6,759 nucleotides of DNA from MWFE01 sp964481075 (GCA_964481075.1 CAYZSD010000174.1:1-6759), one strand, 5' to 3'. Shown: positions 1 to 5,596, numbered from the stretch's first letter. Numbers and translations: made by a program. The notes: generated by a model from the letters alone, not told the origin.

Positions 1-25
1 CTGTCCTTCACTGCCATTGCACAGA

Positions 26-59
26 AAACAGCCCCTGTCTACCTAGACAGGGGCTGTTT
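26..59 (-). terminator. Intrinsic (probably bidirectional) terminator after the GNAT gene
   Basis: A perfect 15-bp stem (26-40 pairing with 45-59) with a 4-nt ACCT loop has a GC-rich core (GCCCC/GGGGC). Read on the minus strand the stem runs into a short T run (TTTTCTG). It lies about 57 nt past the stop codon of the acetyltransferase gene. On the plus strand it ends in TTTCTT, so it could also stop a gene entering from the left of the window. This stem is unrelated to the TTACCACTTAGGGGAC repeats. Confidence 0.8.
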
Positions 60-116
60 CTTGGTAATTTGGCTATACTCTGCCATATAGTCATCGAAGC
101 ACAATACTCTTTTTCA

Positions 117-569
117 CTACCAGGACTTCTTTAACTTTATTGCTCCAGACTCCCATAGATAAGGATATGTTCCTACTACCGAAAACCCTACACTTTCGTA
201 AAACCGTAAGGTATTATAGTAAACCGGTTTTGCTTCTGGCCATACCGTCATCACTTCAATATCGGAAAAACCCAACTCGCTAACATACGAAACAAATTGT
301 TGCATTAAGATCTTCCCATATCCTTTTCCAGAGTACTCTCTCTTTGTTGCGAGCAAAGTGATATGTGGAGATCCATCTAGACACGTGAAAACAATAAAAG
401 AAATAATGACTTCCTCCATTTTCAAATAAGCGACCCGTTGGAAGAGCAAATCACTTTTCGTATCATCCGGAACGTTGGCAGTAAAGTAGTCTTGTGTGTA
501 ATCCTGTGCAATCGCTACAACTTGCTGTATGGTCTCCTGGGTTGGCTCTTTCTCCACAAGAAACTGCAT
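117..569 (-). CDS. GNAT-family N-acetyltransferase
   Basis: A 150-residue single-domain GNAT protein, which would transfer an acetyl group from acetyl-CoA to an amine substrate in the cytoplasm; the substrate cannot be read from the sequence. The acetyl-CoA pyrophosphate-binding motif A is clear: strand HITLLATKREY (69-79) runs into R77-x3-G81-K-G-Y-G85-K, the R/Q-x-x-G-x-G/A pattern. The C-terminal YYNTLRFYESVGFSVVG (117-133) is the usual motif B, with the Tyr that often acts as general acid. Length is normal for the family. The ATG is preceded by AAAGGGG at 579-585, 9 nt upstream. It is monocistronic: a candidate promoter lies at 623-651 and a strong terminator follows at 26-59. Family assignment is firm; any specific role (antibiotic, protein or metabolite acetylation) would be a guess. 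Confidence 0.88.
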   Translation of the reverse strand: MQFLVEKEPTQETIQQVVAIAQDYTQDYFTANVPDDTKSDLLFQRVAYLKMEEVIISFIVFTCLDGSPHITLLATKREYSGKGYGKILMQQFVSYVSELGFSDIEVMTVWPEAKPVYYNTLRFYESVGFSVVGTYPYLWESGAIKLKKSW

Positions 570-622
570 AGTTCTTATCCCCTTTGTCTTTTGCTTGGCC
601 GAATATCATAATCTCGCTCATT

Positions 623-651
623 ATTATCCCATATTTGTTGTCATTAAACAA
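623..651 (-). promoter_or_regulatory. Candidate sigma-A promoter of the GNAT gene
   Basis: On the minus strand TTGTTT (646-651) is separated by exactly 17 nt from GATAAT (623-628). This predicts a transcript starting near 616, about 45 nt before the ATG at 569. The -35 box is weak (4 of 6 to TTGACA) and the -10 box good, so a moderate vegetative promoter is likely. Position and spacing support it; no other good pair is seen between the repeat at 712 and the gene. Confidence 0.5.
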
Positions 652-711
652 GATGGCTTGGTTCAATTTTGTTGAATCGTCTTCTTCGTTTCATCACAAA
701 CAAAATACCAT

Positions 712-847
712 AAACCAGATAGCCTTGCGCTCCCGCAAGCACCACAAAACTTACCACTTAGGGGACAGTCCCCTAAGTGGTAAATTTTCGCCAGATAGGG
801 GACTGTCTCGCGTTTCGCAACAAAACGCTTACCCTAAGTGGTAAATC
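712..847 (+). repeat. Palindrome-bearing intergenic repeat, copy A (complete, 136 nt)
   Basis: This element has three parts. The head (712-749, starting AAACCAGATAGCC) contains a small hairpin, CTTGCG (724-729) pairing with CGCAAG (734-739). The core is a perfect 16-bp palindrome (751-766 and 768-783, centre A767) of TTACCACTTAGGGGAC. The tail (798-847) carries a second small hairpin, GCGTTT (810-815) with AAACGC (823-828), and ends in CCCTAAGTGGTAAATC. Positions 805-847 are identical to 1998-2040 in copy B. No reading frame of note lies inside. It fills most of the 281-nt gap between the GNAT start and the serine hydrolase stop. The design suggests a REP/MITE-like element; the core hairpin could also act as a transcription stop or 3' mRNA protector for the minus-strand gene ending at 851. 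That role is inferred. Confidence 0.85.
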
Positions 848-850
848 AAA

Positions 851-1795
851 CTATCCATTTGCACGGGCTTCATAGATTTTCAGCGACAACTCTGCGATCG
901 CCTCATAGCCGTTTGGCAAGTCTACACTGAAGACGCTGAGGATGTAATCCCCCGTCTCACTATATATAATACCGGCATCGTGCAGATAATTCATGTAAAA
1001 ACCCACCTTATGCGCCACTGAACCTACCGGCAAATACTCTTCCAACAGAATAGGGAATACCGTGTGCTTTAAATTCTCCCGTAGCGTAACGTAATGAGCT
1101 CCCTCACCTTCATACAACAACTTCATCAGCTTCGCTGCATCCTCGGCACTCATATACAGTACACCCCGATGGGTCTCGTGCCCAATCACCCGCTCAAAAA
1201 ACTCATACACCTCTTCGGTACCCAAATATCGCCAAAGCATGTTGAAAGCGATGTTATCGGAGTAGACTACCGCATACTCTGCCAATGTCCCAACCTGGTA
1301 AGCCACATAGGGTTGCGACAAATCCTCGTAGGCAATCACTCCAGACCCCCACTCGAAGTCATAGGGTGAATACACCACCACATCGGATAAACTGGCTGTC
1401 CCTAAAGAAACTCGCTCCATGAGAGCCATGAGCACAATCATCTTGGATACGCTTGCCGTGCGAAATTGCTGGTCCGCCTGCATCCGAACGACTTCGCCAC
1501 TCACCAAATCCTCATAGTAAAAGCCAACCTTTTCTGCATTTTCTCCAAAATGGTCTTGGACCAGCTGCAAAATATCGACTGCATTCGTAGCAAAACCCTC
1601 ATTCTCCGGTTCCCTCGCGACCACACTCGTCGTATCTATACCCAATGGTTGCACATCACTTGGCACGCCAATAGTTTCTGCAGCAATTAGCCCATCTTTT
1701 GCCTGCGCACTCGACCACACTTTATAAACCGGCACCAGCGATATTACCAGCGCCAAAAAAACAACCCAAACCAACCTGAAACTCGATGTTTTCAC
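851..1795 (-). CDS. Membrane-anchored class A beta-lactamase-fold serine hydrolase
   Basis: A 314-residue protein of the beta-lactamase/penicillin-recognising superfamily (Beta-lactamase2 type). A GTG start at 1793-1795 is preferred because AGAGG lies 8 nt upstream and gives a classic N-terminus (MKTSSFR then a hydrophobic segment at about 8-27). A TTG at 1822 in the same frame would put the ribosome site inside the gene. The catalytic signatures are S115-V-S-K118 (SxxK, nucleophile and base), S179-D-N181 (SDN) and H262-K-V-G265 in place of KTG. Between SDN and MSAEDAAKL the omega-loop region is short and has no ExxLN, so the class A deacylation glutamate (Glu166) appears missing. A linker of about 55 residues separates anchor and domain. 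The enzyme would sit outside the membrane. It is more likely a cell-wall or unknown serine hydrolase than a true beta-lactamase. Its stop lies 3 nt from repeat copy A. Confidence 0.8.
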   Translation of the reverse strand: MKTSSFRLVWVVFLALVISLVPVYKVWSSAQAKDGLIAAETIGVPSDVQPLGIDTTSVVAREPENEGFATNAVDILQLVQDHFGENAEKVGFYYEDLVSGEVVRMQADQQFRTASVSKMIVLMALMERVSLGTASLSDVVVYSPYDFEWGSGVIAYEDLSQPYVAYQVGTLAEYAVVYSDNIAFNMLWRYLGTEEVYEFFERVIGHETHRGVLYMSAEDAAKLMKLLYEGEGAHYVTLRENLKHTVFPILLEEYLPVGSVAHKVGFYMNYLHDAGIIYSETGDYILSVFSVDLPNGYEAIAELSLKIYEARANG

Positions 1796-1810
1796 AACCC
1801 TAACCTCTTT

Positions 1811-1849
1811 CCAACTTGTCAATTTACTACATTGTAAAAAACAAGTTGG
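1811..1849 (-). promoter_or_regulatory. Inverted repeat upstream of the serine hydrolase gene (candidate operator or leader hairpin)
   Basis: CCAACTTGT (1811-1819) and ACAAGTTGG (1841-1849) form a perfect 9-bp inverted repeat around a 21-nt AT-rich spacer. The spacer contains the small palindrome TACATTGTA (1828-1836) and, on the minus strand, a possible -10 TACAAT. The gene-proximal arm lies directly before the AAAGAGG ribosome site. It could be an operator or an mRNA hairpin presenting the start region. No convincing -35 box matches, so the promoter itself is not assigned. Confidence 0.4.
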
Positions 1850-1884
1850 GCAGAAGTGTGTTTTTTCTTTGATATTTTTGGCAA

Positions 1885-2040
1885 AAACCAGATAGCCTTA
1901 CGCCCCCGCAATCACCACAAAAACTTACCACTTAGGGGACAGTCCCCTAAGTGGTAAGTTTTTACCCTAAGTGGTAAGTTTTTTCAACTAAGGGGACGTC
2001 TCGCGTTTCGCAACAAAACGCTTACCCTAAGTGGTAAATC
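1885..2040 (+). repeat. Palindrome-bearing intergenic repeat, copy B (longest, 156 nt)
   Basis: It has the same head (AAACCAGATAGCCTTACGC), core palindrome and tail as copy A, in the same orientation. The core is extended to a perfect 22-bp stem (1919-1940 and 1942-1963, centre A1941). A 19-nt segment ending in GGTAAGTTTTT is duplicated (1945-1963 and 1965-1983), giving this copy an extra arm. The tail 1998-2040 is identical to 805-847. The head hairpin is degraded (CTTACG/CGCAAT). The element fills the gap between the four-gene operon and the serine hydrolase gene and ends exactly 3 nt from the operon's last stop codon, as copy A does for the gene at 851. Confidence 0.85.
1919..1963 (-). terminator. 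22-bp hairpin with T-tracts, likely terminator of the membrane operon
   Basis: The extended core palindrome of repeat copy B is a perfect 22-bp stem with a single-base centre (in RNA the loop must open by two or more bases). It is flanked by A5 on one side and T5 on the other, so on either strand the GC-containing stem is followed by TTTTT. It lies about 80 nt beyond the last stop codon of the four-gene operon and before the next minus-strand gene's leader. No other terminator is seen between them, so this repeat probably ends the operon transcript. Confidence 0.55.
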
Positions 2041-2043
2041 TCG

Positions 2044-2703
2044 TCATAGCAAGTGTAACCAATCCATGAAAAGGAACTCCAGTCGACCGAGGAACAGCGA
2101 TACCCGGCTCATAACGGTAGAACCAAAGGAGTATCCAAAGGCAATCATCATAAACACGCGCGCTGCCCCGCTTACCCTGTGTAACGGTCCTTTTAACTGC
2201 ACGCTGAAGAAGAAGTAAATCATGGTCAAAAGCAGAGCCACCACAAACACGATGTTGTTAAATGTGGTCAGTAGGTTAAAGCTACCTTTGCTCACCACCC
2301 ACATATCTTTAAATGAACTGGTTATATTGCTAAACAATGGCATGGCAGTTCGTATCGTCAACGCATATCCTGCATTATATCCTAACCACAGAGCCATAGG
2401 AATGCGCGAGATCCAAGTATACTTTTTGAAAGGCTGGAAGTAAATCAGCAATCCAATCGCAATCGCTATGATTTCCCACCACTGACCCTTTTGCATCATA
2501 TTCACCTGAATACCTGGCTTAATCGTATTAGCGTACGTTGTCACCAAGCCATGCGCTGCTGCCGCACCCACGAAAACGTGTTCACAAAAACGATAAATGG
2601 GATTCTCTTTATACAAAATACTCAAAATTCCTAAAGTCATGAGCCCACCCAAGAAAAGTCCCAATGGCTTTAAAGAACTTACAAATTCAGCCGATACTGT
2701 CAT
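2044..2703 (-). CDS. Conserved polytopic membrane protein, last gene of four-gene operon
   Basis: A 219-residue integral membrane protein with about six hydrophobic segments: roughly 11-30, 38-58, 73-90, 97-118, 143-167 and 177-205. The loop after the first helix holds a conserved-looking YKENPIYRFCEHVFVG (31-46), a charged and aromatic motif next to helix 2. MIAFGYSFGSTVMSRVSLFLGR (186-207) near the end is glycine- and serine-rich. I recognise both motifs from unannotated proteins in several bacterial phyla, but know no function. The ATG has AAAGGAGG 9 nt upstream and lies 18 nt after the stop of the preceding gene. No enzymatic or transporter signature is visible, so it is most likely a structural or channel subunit of a complex with the three genes before it. 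The TGA stop is followed after 3 nt by repeat copy B. Confidence 0.8.
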   Translation of the reverse strand: MTVSAEFVSSLKPLGLFLGGLMTLGILSILYKENPIYRFCEHVFVGAAAAHGLVTTYANTIKPGIQVNMMQKGQWWEIIAIAIGLLIYFQPFKKYTWISRIPMALWLGYNAGYALTIRTAMPLFSNITSSFKDMWVVSKGSFNLLTTFNNIVFVVALLLTMIYFFFSVQLKGPLHRVSGAARVFMMIAFGYSFGSTVMSRVSLFLGRLEFLFMDWLHLL

Positions 2704-2721
2704 GATTTCACTCCTCCTTTC

Positions 2722-3564
2722 TTATGAAACTTTCTTGTCTTGCTTTTTTGCAAGCAGATAGCCAATGTTTCCAATGACCATAAAAGCGATAATCGTTAAA
2801 TGCGCCAAGCCCTGTGAGTCCATACCTTTGGTAGCACTGCCTGGCACACCCACCAGCTTCTCCAGCTGCGCTGCTCCATTCATTCCACCCACTACACCTT
2901 GCAACAATCCAGCATCATACTTCACCAGCTGGTTCGGCAACTCCACACCGGTCGCTCCGCAAATCATTAAGTTTACTTCACCCTGTGAGCGCCAAACTGC
3001 AATGTAATCGTCGCTACCTGGGCTACCGCTATCGAATACAATCACCAAATCAATATCGCTGGCTTTTTCAAAATGCTTCATAATGGGTTTATCTGAAAGC
3101 TTATTACCGTAATGATCTCTATCGGACATTGCCTCCACTACGCTGGAACGCACCGCTTCCATGGTGGAGTTAAAACTTGGGCGATACCCAAAAATAACAT
3201 AATTCTCGCCATTCACTGCTCCCGTTTCGGCAAACACTCCCTGCAACCAGTTATGTGCCGTGGTGCAGCCGTCGGCAAAAGCAGACCCAATGTAAATGTA
3301 ATGTCCCTTTTGTAAGGCCAAACGAGCAAACGCCTGTAACATGGGCTTAATCTCAGCTATTTGTGAAGCCGAGTACTCACATCCAATCCAAATCACAGAT
3401 CCCTCTGGCAACTCATTCACCACATTATAGGCCGCTTCGACATACGTATCGATATTTATCGGTAATCCTAATGTGAAGAACATGGGTAGTGCCATAGCCA
3501 GTAACAAAATAGCATAAATGACTCTTCTGTCCACATTATACATTCTTCGTATTAACCCTTGCAT
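2722..3564 (-). CDS. Conserved protein with an alpha/beta domain between two membrane helices, third gene of operon
   Basis: A 280-residue protein. An N-terminal helix (about 16-36) after a positive MQGLIRRMYNVDRR leader suggests N-in topology. It is followed by about 205 residues of soluble alpha/beta sequence and a second helix (about 244-264) with a KKQDKK end. By this topology the soluble domain faces outside. It alternates strands and helices in Rossmann-like order: GSVIWIGCEY (57-66), GHYIYIGSAF (87-96), YVIFGY (112-117), IDLVIVFDSGSPGSDDY (171-187) and VNLMICGATG (187 onward). It ends in GGMNGAAQLEKLVG (216-229) and the GMDSQGLAHL run (237-246) into the last helix. I recall these two C-terminal motifs from homologues in distant phyla; no function is known. 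ATG 3562-3564 is chosen because AAGGAGG lies 8 nt upstream; an in-frame GTG at 3588 lacks a ribosome site and overlaps the preceding gene. Ligand binding is possible but unproven. Confidence 0.8.
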   Translation of the reverse strand: MQGLIRRMYNVDRRVIYAILLLAMALPMFFTLGLPINIDTYVEAAYNVVNELPEGSVIWIGCEYSASQIAEIKPMLQAFARLALQKGHYIYIGSAFADGCTTAHNWLQGVFAETGAVNGENYVIFGYRPSFNSTMEAVRSSVVEAMSDRDHYGNKLSDKPIMKHFEKASDIDLVIVFDSGSPGSDDYIAVWRSQGEVNLMICGATGVELPNQLVKYDAGLLQGVVGGMNGAAQLEKLVGVPGSATKGMDSQGLAHLTIIAFMVIGNIGYLLAKKQDKKVS

Positions 3565-3577
3565 GACTCCACCCTCC

Positions 3578-4207
3578 TTACTCGCCACCGCTCAAGTGTC
3601 CGCGTTCAATACCAATGAGGTTGCGCATACTTTGGGTCAACCCACCCAATGTCAACCCGATGCTCATAGCCCGCAACACTGGCGTGTTAATATTGGCACC
3701 AATCCAACTCGATAAAGTAGGGAACCCCGGCCAAATGGCTTGTCCAATAGGCACTGCACCCAACATGACAATAATGGATGTCAGCAACAACATCGTTGCA
3801 TCGATACTCCGTACTCTAAATGAACGATATGCTGCCGAACCTATGTAGAACGCCAGTACCGAATACATGGTAGCACTTAAGTTGAGCAAAATATTGTCAT
3901 AAAAGAACAGATAGAAAACATCGCTGTTGTGTTTTTGCATCACAAAGCCAAGAATTGAGAACCAGAAGAAGGTGATCAATAAAACAATACTATAGAAATA
4001 TGAGGGTCGTTTATTTTGAATACGTCTTCCATGGACTCTGATAATATTGACTGCACCCAAACCCACCGCCCAGGCGGTAGATACCGTCACTGCACGAGCC
4101 AAATAGCTTTGCACAAATTTATACAAGAAGTCCGATTGTATATATGACTCTAAAATCATAATCGCGCCGGCGATAAAAGTGATAATAATGGGCACTGTTT
4201 TACGCAT
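3578..4207 (-). CDS. Conserved polytopic membrane protein, second gene of operon
   Basis: A 209-residue membrane protein with six likely helices: about 5-22, 39-57, 70-90, 104-124, 136-157 and 176-192. Basic loops (RVHGRRIQNKRPSY, 57-70; YRSFRVRS, 127-134) fit cytoplasmic positions under the positive-inside rule. LLNLSATMYSVLAFYIGSAAYRSFRVRSIDATML (107-140) and the C-terminal LIGIERGHLSGGE (197-209) look like the conserved core. I recognise a matching helix-4 region and IER-x-x-L-G-G tail from uncharacterised homologues. The ATG at 4207 has AAGGAGG 8 nt upstream, overlapping the previous gene's TAA, and the next gene follows after 13 nt, so translation is tightly linked. No known transporter or enzyme motif is seen. 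Confidence 0.8.
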   Translation of the reverse strand: MRKTVPIIITFIAGAIMILESYIQSDFLYKFVQSYLARAVTVSTAWAVGLGAVNIIRVHGRRIQNKRPSYFYSIVLLITFFWFSILGFVMQKHNSDVFYLFFYDNILLNLSATMYSVLAFYIGSAAYRSFRVRSIDATMLLLTSIIVMLGAVPIGQAIWPGFPTLSSWIGANINTPVLRAMSIGLTLGGLTQSMRNLIGIERGHLSGGE

Positions 4208-4220
4208 GGCTTATTCCTCC

Positions 4221-5048
4221 TTAATACAGAGTCAGCAGCTGGTTAATCAGCTTGCTACCGAAAGTAGAGAATAAGACACCCAGAATAATAATGACAACCA
4301 AGCCTTGTTTCATATAGTCTTGCACCAACAAAGTGGCTGTCTTCACTCTATCTTGTGTCAAATAAGCACTCGCCACATATAATTCTTCGGCTAATAAAGT
4401 ATAATCGCAGGCTGCAATAAAGAAGGGAGTCTGCACGTTGTTGTTGGTACCAGCAATTTGGATCGCTCCAATTTGAGTACCGGCTTCGGCAAAAATGAGC
4501 GACTCCGCCAAAAAGTTGCCAATTAGCATGTTGGCAGCAACCTGTTCACGTTGAATAATACCCACGCACCCGGTTGCGTATCCGAATTGTTGTTCCGAAA
4601 GAAATTGCACGTCATCGGGGCGATATGCATCGGGTTTACCAACTTCAATATATGCCTGTTTAATCACTTCTTCGGCAACCGGAAGCACAATAGCATAACG
4701 CATAACTGTAATCATACGAGTGTCATACTGTGCTATGCGTTTTGCGACATAGCCTAGAACAGAGAGGGAAGAGAAGGTAGGAGCGATGAATCCTCCCATA
4801 CCCAGATTATACATCACGGGTTTTCCCATTTCGGTGGCACGCCCAATGGCTTCATCCATGGCGTCAAGACCAGCGACGCGGCGAAGCTTTGGCATGGGTA
4901 GTGTGCCTTGGGCACGACGAATCATGACCGCCAACGAAATCGAGAAAGTGAGGAAGAAGATAAAGGTTGTTAGTCCCAAATGATTCGAAGAATCGGTTTG
5001 TAACCATGAACCAAAGATGCTATTCATGGTTTCTTTCAAAGCATCCAT
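4221..5048 (-). CDS. DUF6754-like membrane protein, first gene of operon
   Basis: A 275-residue protein with one N-terminal helix (about 25-43), a large soluble middle (45-245) and a C-terminal helix (about 248-266). The middle begins RRVAGLDAMDEAIGRATEMG (56-75), followed by KPVMY, as in DUF6754 proteins. It later has NMLIGNFLAESLIFAEAG (173-190), QIAGT (197-201) and FFIAACDYTLLAEELYVASAYL (209-230), with acidic residues E182, E188, D215, E221 and E222 in a semi-hydrophobic stretch. I recall the same motifs in unannotated proteins of Chloroflexota and other phyla. The family has no known function. The ATG has AAGGGG 8 nt upstream. It is the promoter-proximal gene, about 83 nt from the predicted transcript start. 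It probably forms the core of a membrane assembly with the next three products; whether the soluble part is enzymatic cannot be told. Confidence 0.78.
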   Translation of the reverse strand: MDALKETMNSIFGSWLQTDSSNHLGLTTFIFFLTFSISLAVMIRRAQGTLPMPKLRRVAGLDAMDEAIGRATEMGKPVMYNLGMGGFIAPTFSSLSVLGYVAKRIAQYDTRMITVMRYAIVLPVAEEVIKQAYIEVGKPDAYRPDDVQFLSEQQFGYATGCVGIIQREQVAANMLIGNFLAESLIFAEAGTQIGAIQIAGTNNNVQTPFFIAACDYTLLAEELYVASAYLTQDRVKTATLLVQDYMKQGLVVIIILGVLFSTFGSKLINQLLTLY

Positions 5049-5085
5049 AAATCATACCCCTTCTTTCTAAAATGTATTAAATATT

Positions 5086-5105
5086 GACAATAAAACATCA
5101 TTGTC
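5086..5105 (-). promoter_or_regulatory. Small hairpin in the operon leader
   Basis: GACAAT (5086-5091) and ATTGTC (5100-5105) form a 6-bp inverted repeat with an 8-nt AT-rich loop, in the untranslated leader between the operon's transcript start and its first ribosome site. It could be a protein-binding site or a weak mRNA hairpin. It lacks a T-tract, so it is not a terminator. Confidence 0.3.
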
Positions 5106-5120
5106 GAACGATATAGAAAT

Positions 5121-5132
5121 ACACCTCCTTTT
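5121..5132 (-). promoter_or_regulatory. SD-like sequence at the predicted 5' end of the operon mRNA, without a start codon
   Basis: The minus strand reads AAAAGGAGGTGT, a near-perfect anti-SD complement. It starts at the expected transcription start (about 5131) and lies some 70 nt ahead of the real first start codon. No ATG, GTG or TTG sits at usable spacing, and the GTG that overlaps it is too close. A similar 5' SD sequence (STAB-SD) in the Bacillus thuringiensis cry3A leader binds 30S subunits and protects the mRNA. That role here is inferred from position and sequence only. Confidence 0.45.
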
Positions 5133-5137
5133 AAAAG

Positions 5138-5166
5138 ATTATAATAATTTAATGCAAGAAAGTCAA
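5138..5166 (-). promoter_or_regulatory. Strong sigma-A promoter of the four-gene membrane operon
   Basis: On the minus strand TTGACT (5161-5166) and a perfect TATAAT (5138-5143) are separated by exactly 17 nt. The predicted start near 5131 leaves an 80-nt leader before the first gene. It is the best promoter in the window and suggests vegetative, fairly high expression. No overlapping operator is obvious. Confidence 0.85.
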
Positions 5167-5419
5167 TTACTTCGATAAACGTAAATATCGGACATGAATT
5201 TTTTTGCTACTAAGATATGTGCAAAATGCTGTAAAATTCACATTTGTAAGGTTGCAAATAAATGATATTAATAATAACGATTGACAAGCTTAATTACTTC
5301 ATAACATTTCCAAATAACTGGTATTAACAATATGAAGCAGCCAAATCTGCGAATCAATACAATATTAATTCTATTTGCGCAAAAACAAACCAAAAAGCAG
5401 AAGAAATAAAATTTTTCTC
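5167..5419. other. AT-rich intergenic stretch with no supported gene
   Basis: The stretch between the operon promoter and repeat copy C has no reading frame with a ribosome site, no tRNA-like fold and no long hairpin that I can see. A TTGACA at 5281 has no -10 partner at proper spacing. The stretch is markedly AT-rich compared with the operon, and may belong to the acquired toxin-antitoxin side; that is a guess. Confidence 0.5.
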
Positions 5420-5456
5420 GATTTACCACTTAGGGGACAGTCCCCTAAGTGGTAAA
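5420..5456. repeat. Repeat copy C: palindromic core only
   Basis: A perfect 18-bp palindrome (5420-5437 and 5439-5456, centre A5438) contains the TTACCACTTAGGGGAC core seen in copies A and B, but without their head or tail. It is extended by AT on the left and AT on the right, reading GATTTACC like the tail ends of copies A and B. It lies between the two divergent promoters, outside both. A core standing alone shows the palindrome is a unit in itself, or that the flanks were lost. Confidence 0.85.
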
Positions 5457-5522
5457 TATGAACCCATGATAACTTTATGCTTCTGTTGTTGGTAAGCGAT
5501 TCGGTTTTATCGTTATCAATAA

Positions 5523-5551
5523 TGTCAAGTAAAAATTAAAAATACTTGACA
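5523..5551 (+). promoter_or_regulatory. Inverted repeat overlapping the -35 box, candidate operator of the toxin-antitoxin locus
   Basis: TGTCAAGTA (5523-5531) and TACTTGACA (5543-5551) form a perfect 9-bp inverted repeat with an 11-nt A-rich spacer. The right arm contains the whole TTGACA -35 box, so a bound protein would block RNA polymerase. AbiEi-type antitoxins are known to repress their own operons through promoter inverted repeats, so the winged-helix protein encoded next is the natural candidate. No binding is shown. Confidence 0.55.
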
Positions 5552-5574
5552 AAAACAAGCTAGTTATCTATACT
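5546..5574 (+). promoter_or_regulatory. Sigma-A promoter of the toxin-antitoxin locus
   Basis: A perfect TTGACA (5546-5551) is followed by a 17-nt spacer and TATACT (5569-5574). The predicted start near 5581 leaves a leader of only about 16 nt, which carries the AAAGGA ribosome site (5582-5587) of the ATG at 5597. Confidence 0.82.
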
Positions 5575-5596
5575 TTGTACGAAAGGAAGTGAGAAC

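Noticed and set aside
463..666. Open frame on the minus strand upstream of the GNAT gene
   Set aside because: It overlaps the GNAT gene's start and promoter, has no ribosome site, and its product shows no recognisable features.
1793..1822. TTG start at 1822 for the serine hydrolase
   Set aside because: It would place the AGAGG ribosome site inside the gene. The GTG at 1793-1795 is well spaced and gives a standard membrane anchor.
1828..1836. BlaI/MecI-type operator at TACATTGTA
   Set aside because: The known core is TACA-2 nt-TGTA. Here the centre is 1 nt, and no blaI/blaR-like gene is nearby, so a named regulator is not justified.
3562..3588. GTG start at 3588 for the third operon gene
   Set aside because: It has no ribosome site and overlaps the previous gene, while the ATG at 3562-3564 has AAGGAGG 8 nt upstream.
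5095..5132. Leader peptide after the AAAAGGAGGTGT sequence
   Set aside because: The only start nearby, GTG followed by a 7-codon run, overlaps the SD itself. The next ATG is about 22 nt away and out of useful range.
5281..5309. Extra plus-strand promoter from TTGACA at 5281
   Set aside because: No acceptable -10 box lies 16-18 nt downstream and no gene follows at a sensible distance.
5467..5518. Remnant of the repeat head and a 7-bp inverted repeat (TGATAAC/GTTATCA) downstream of copy C
   Set aside because: The GATAACTTTATGC match to copy D's head is short and the rest does not align; the inverted repeat has a 38-nt loop. Both could be chance in AT-rich DNA.
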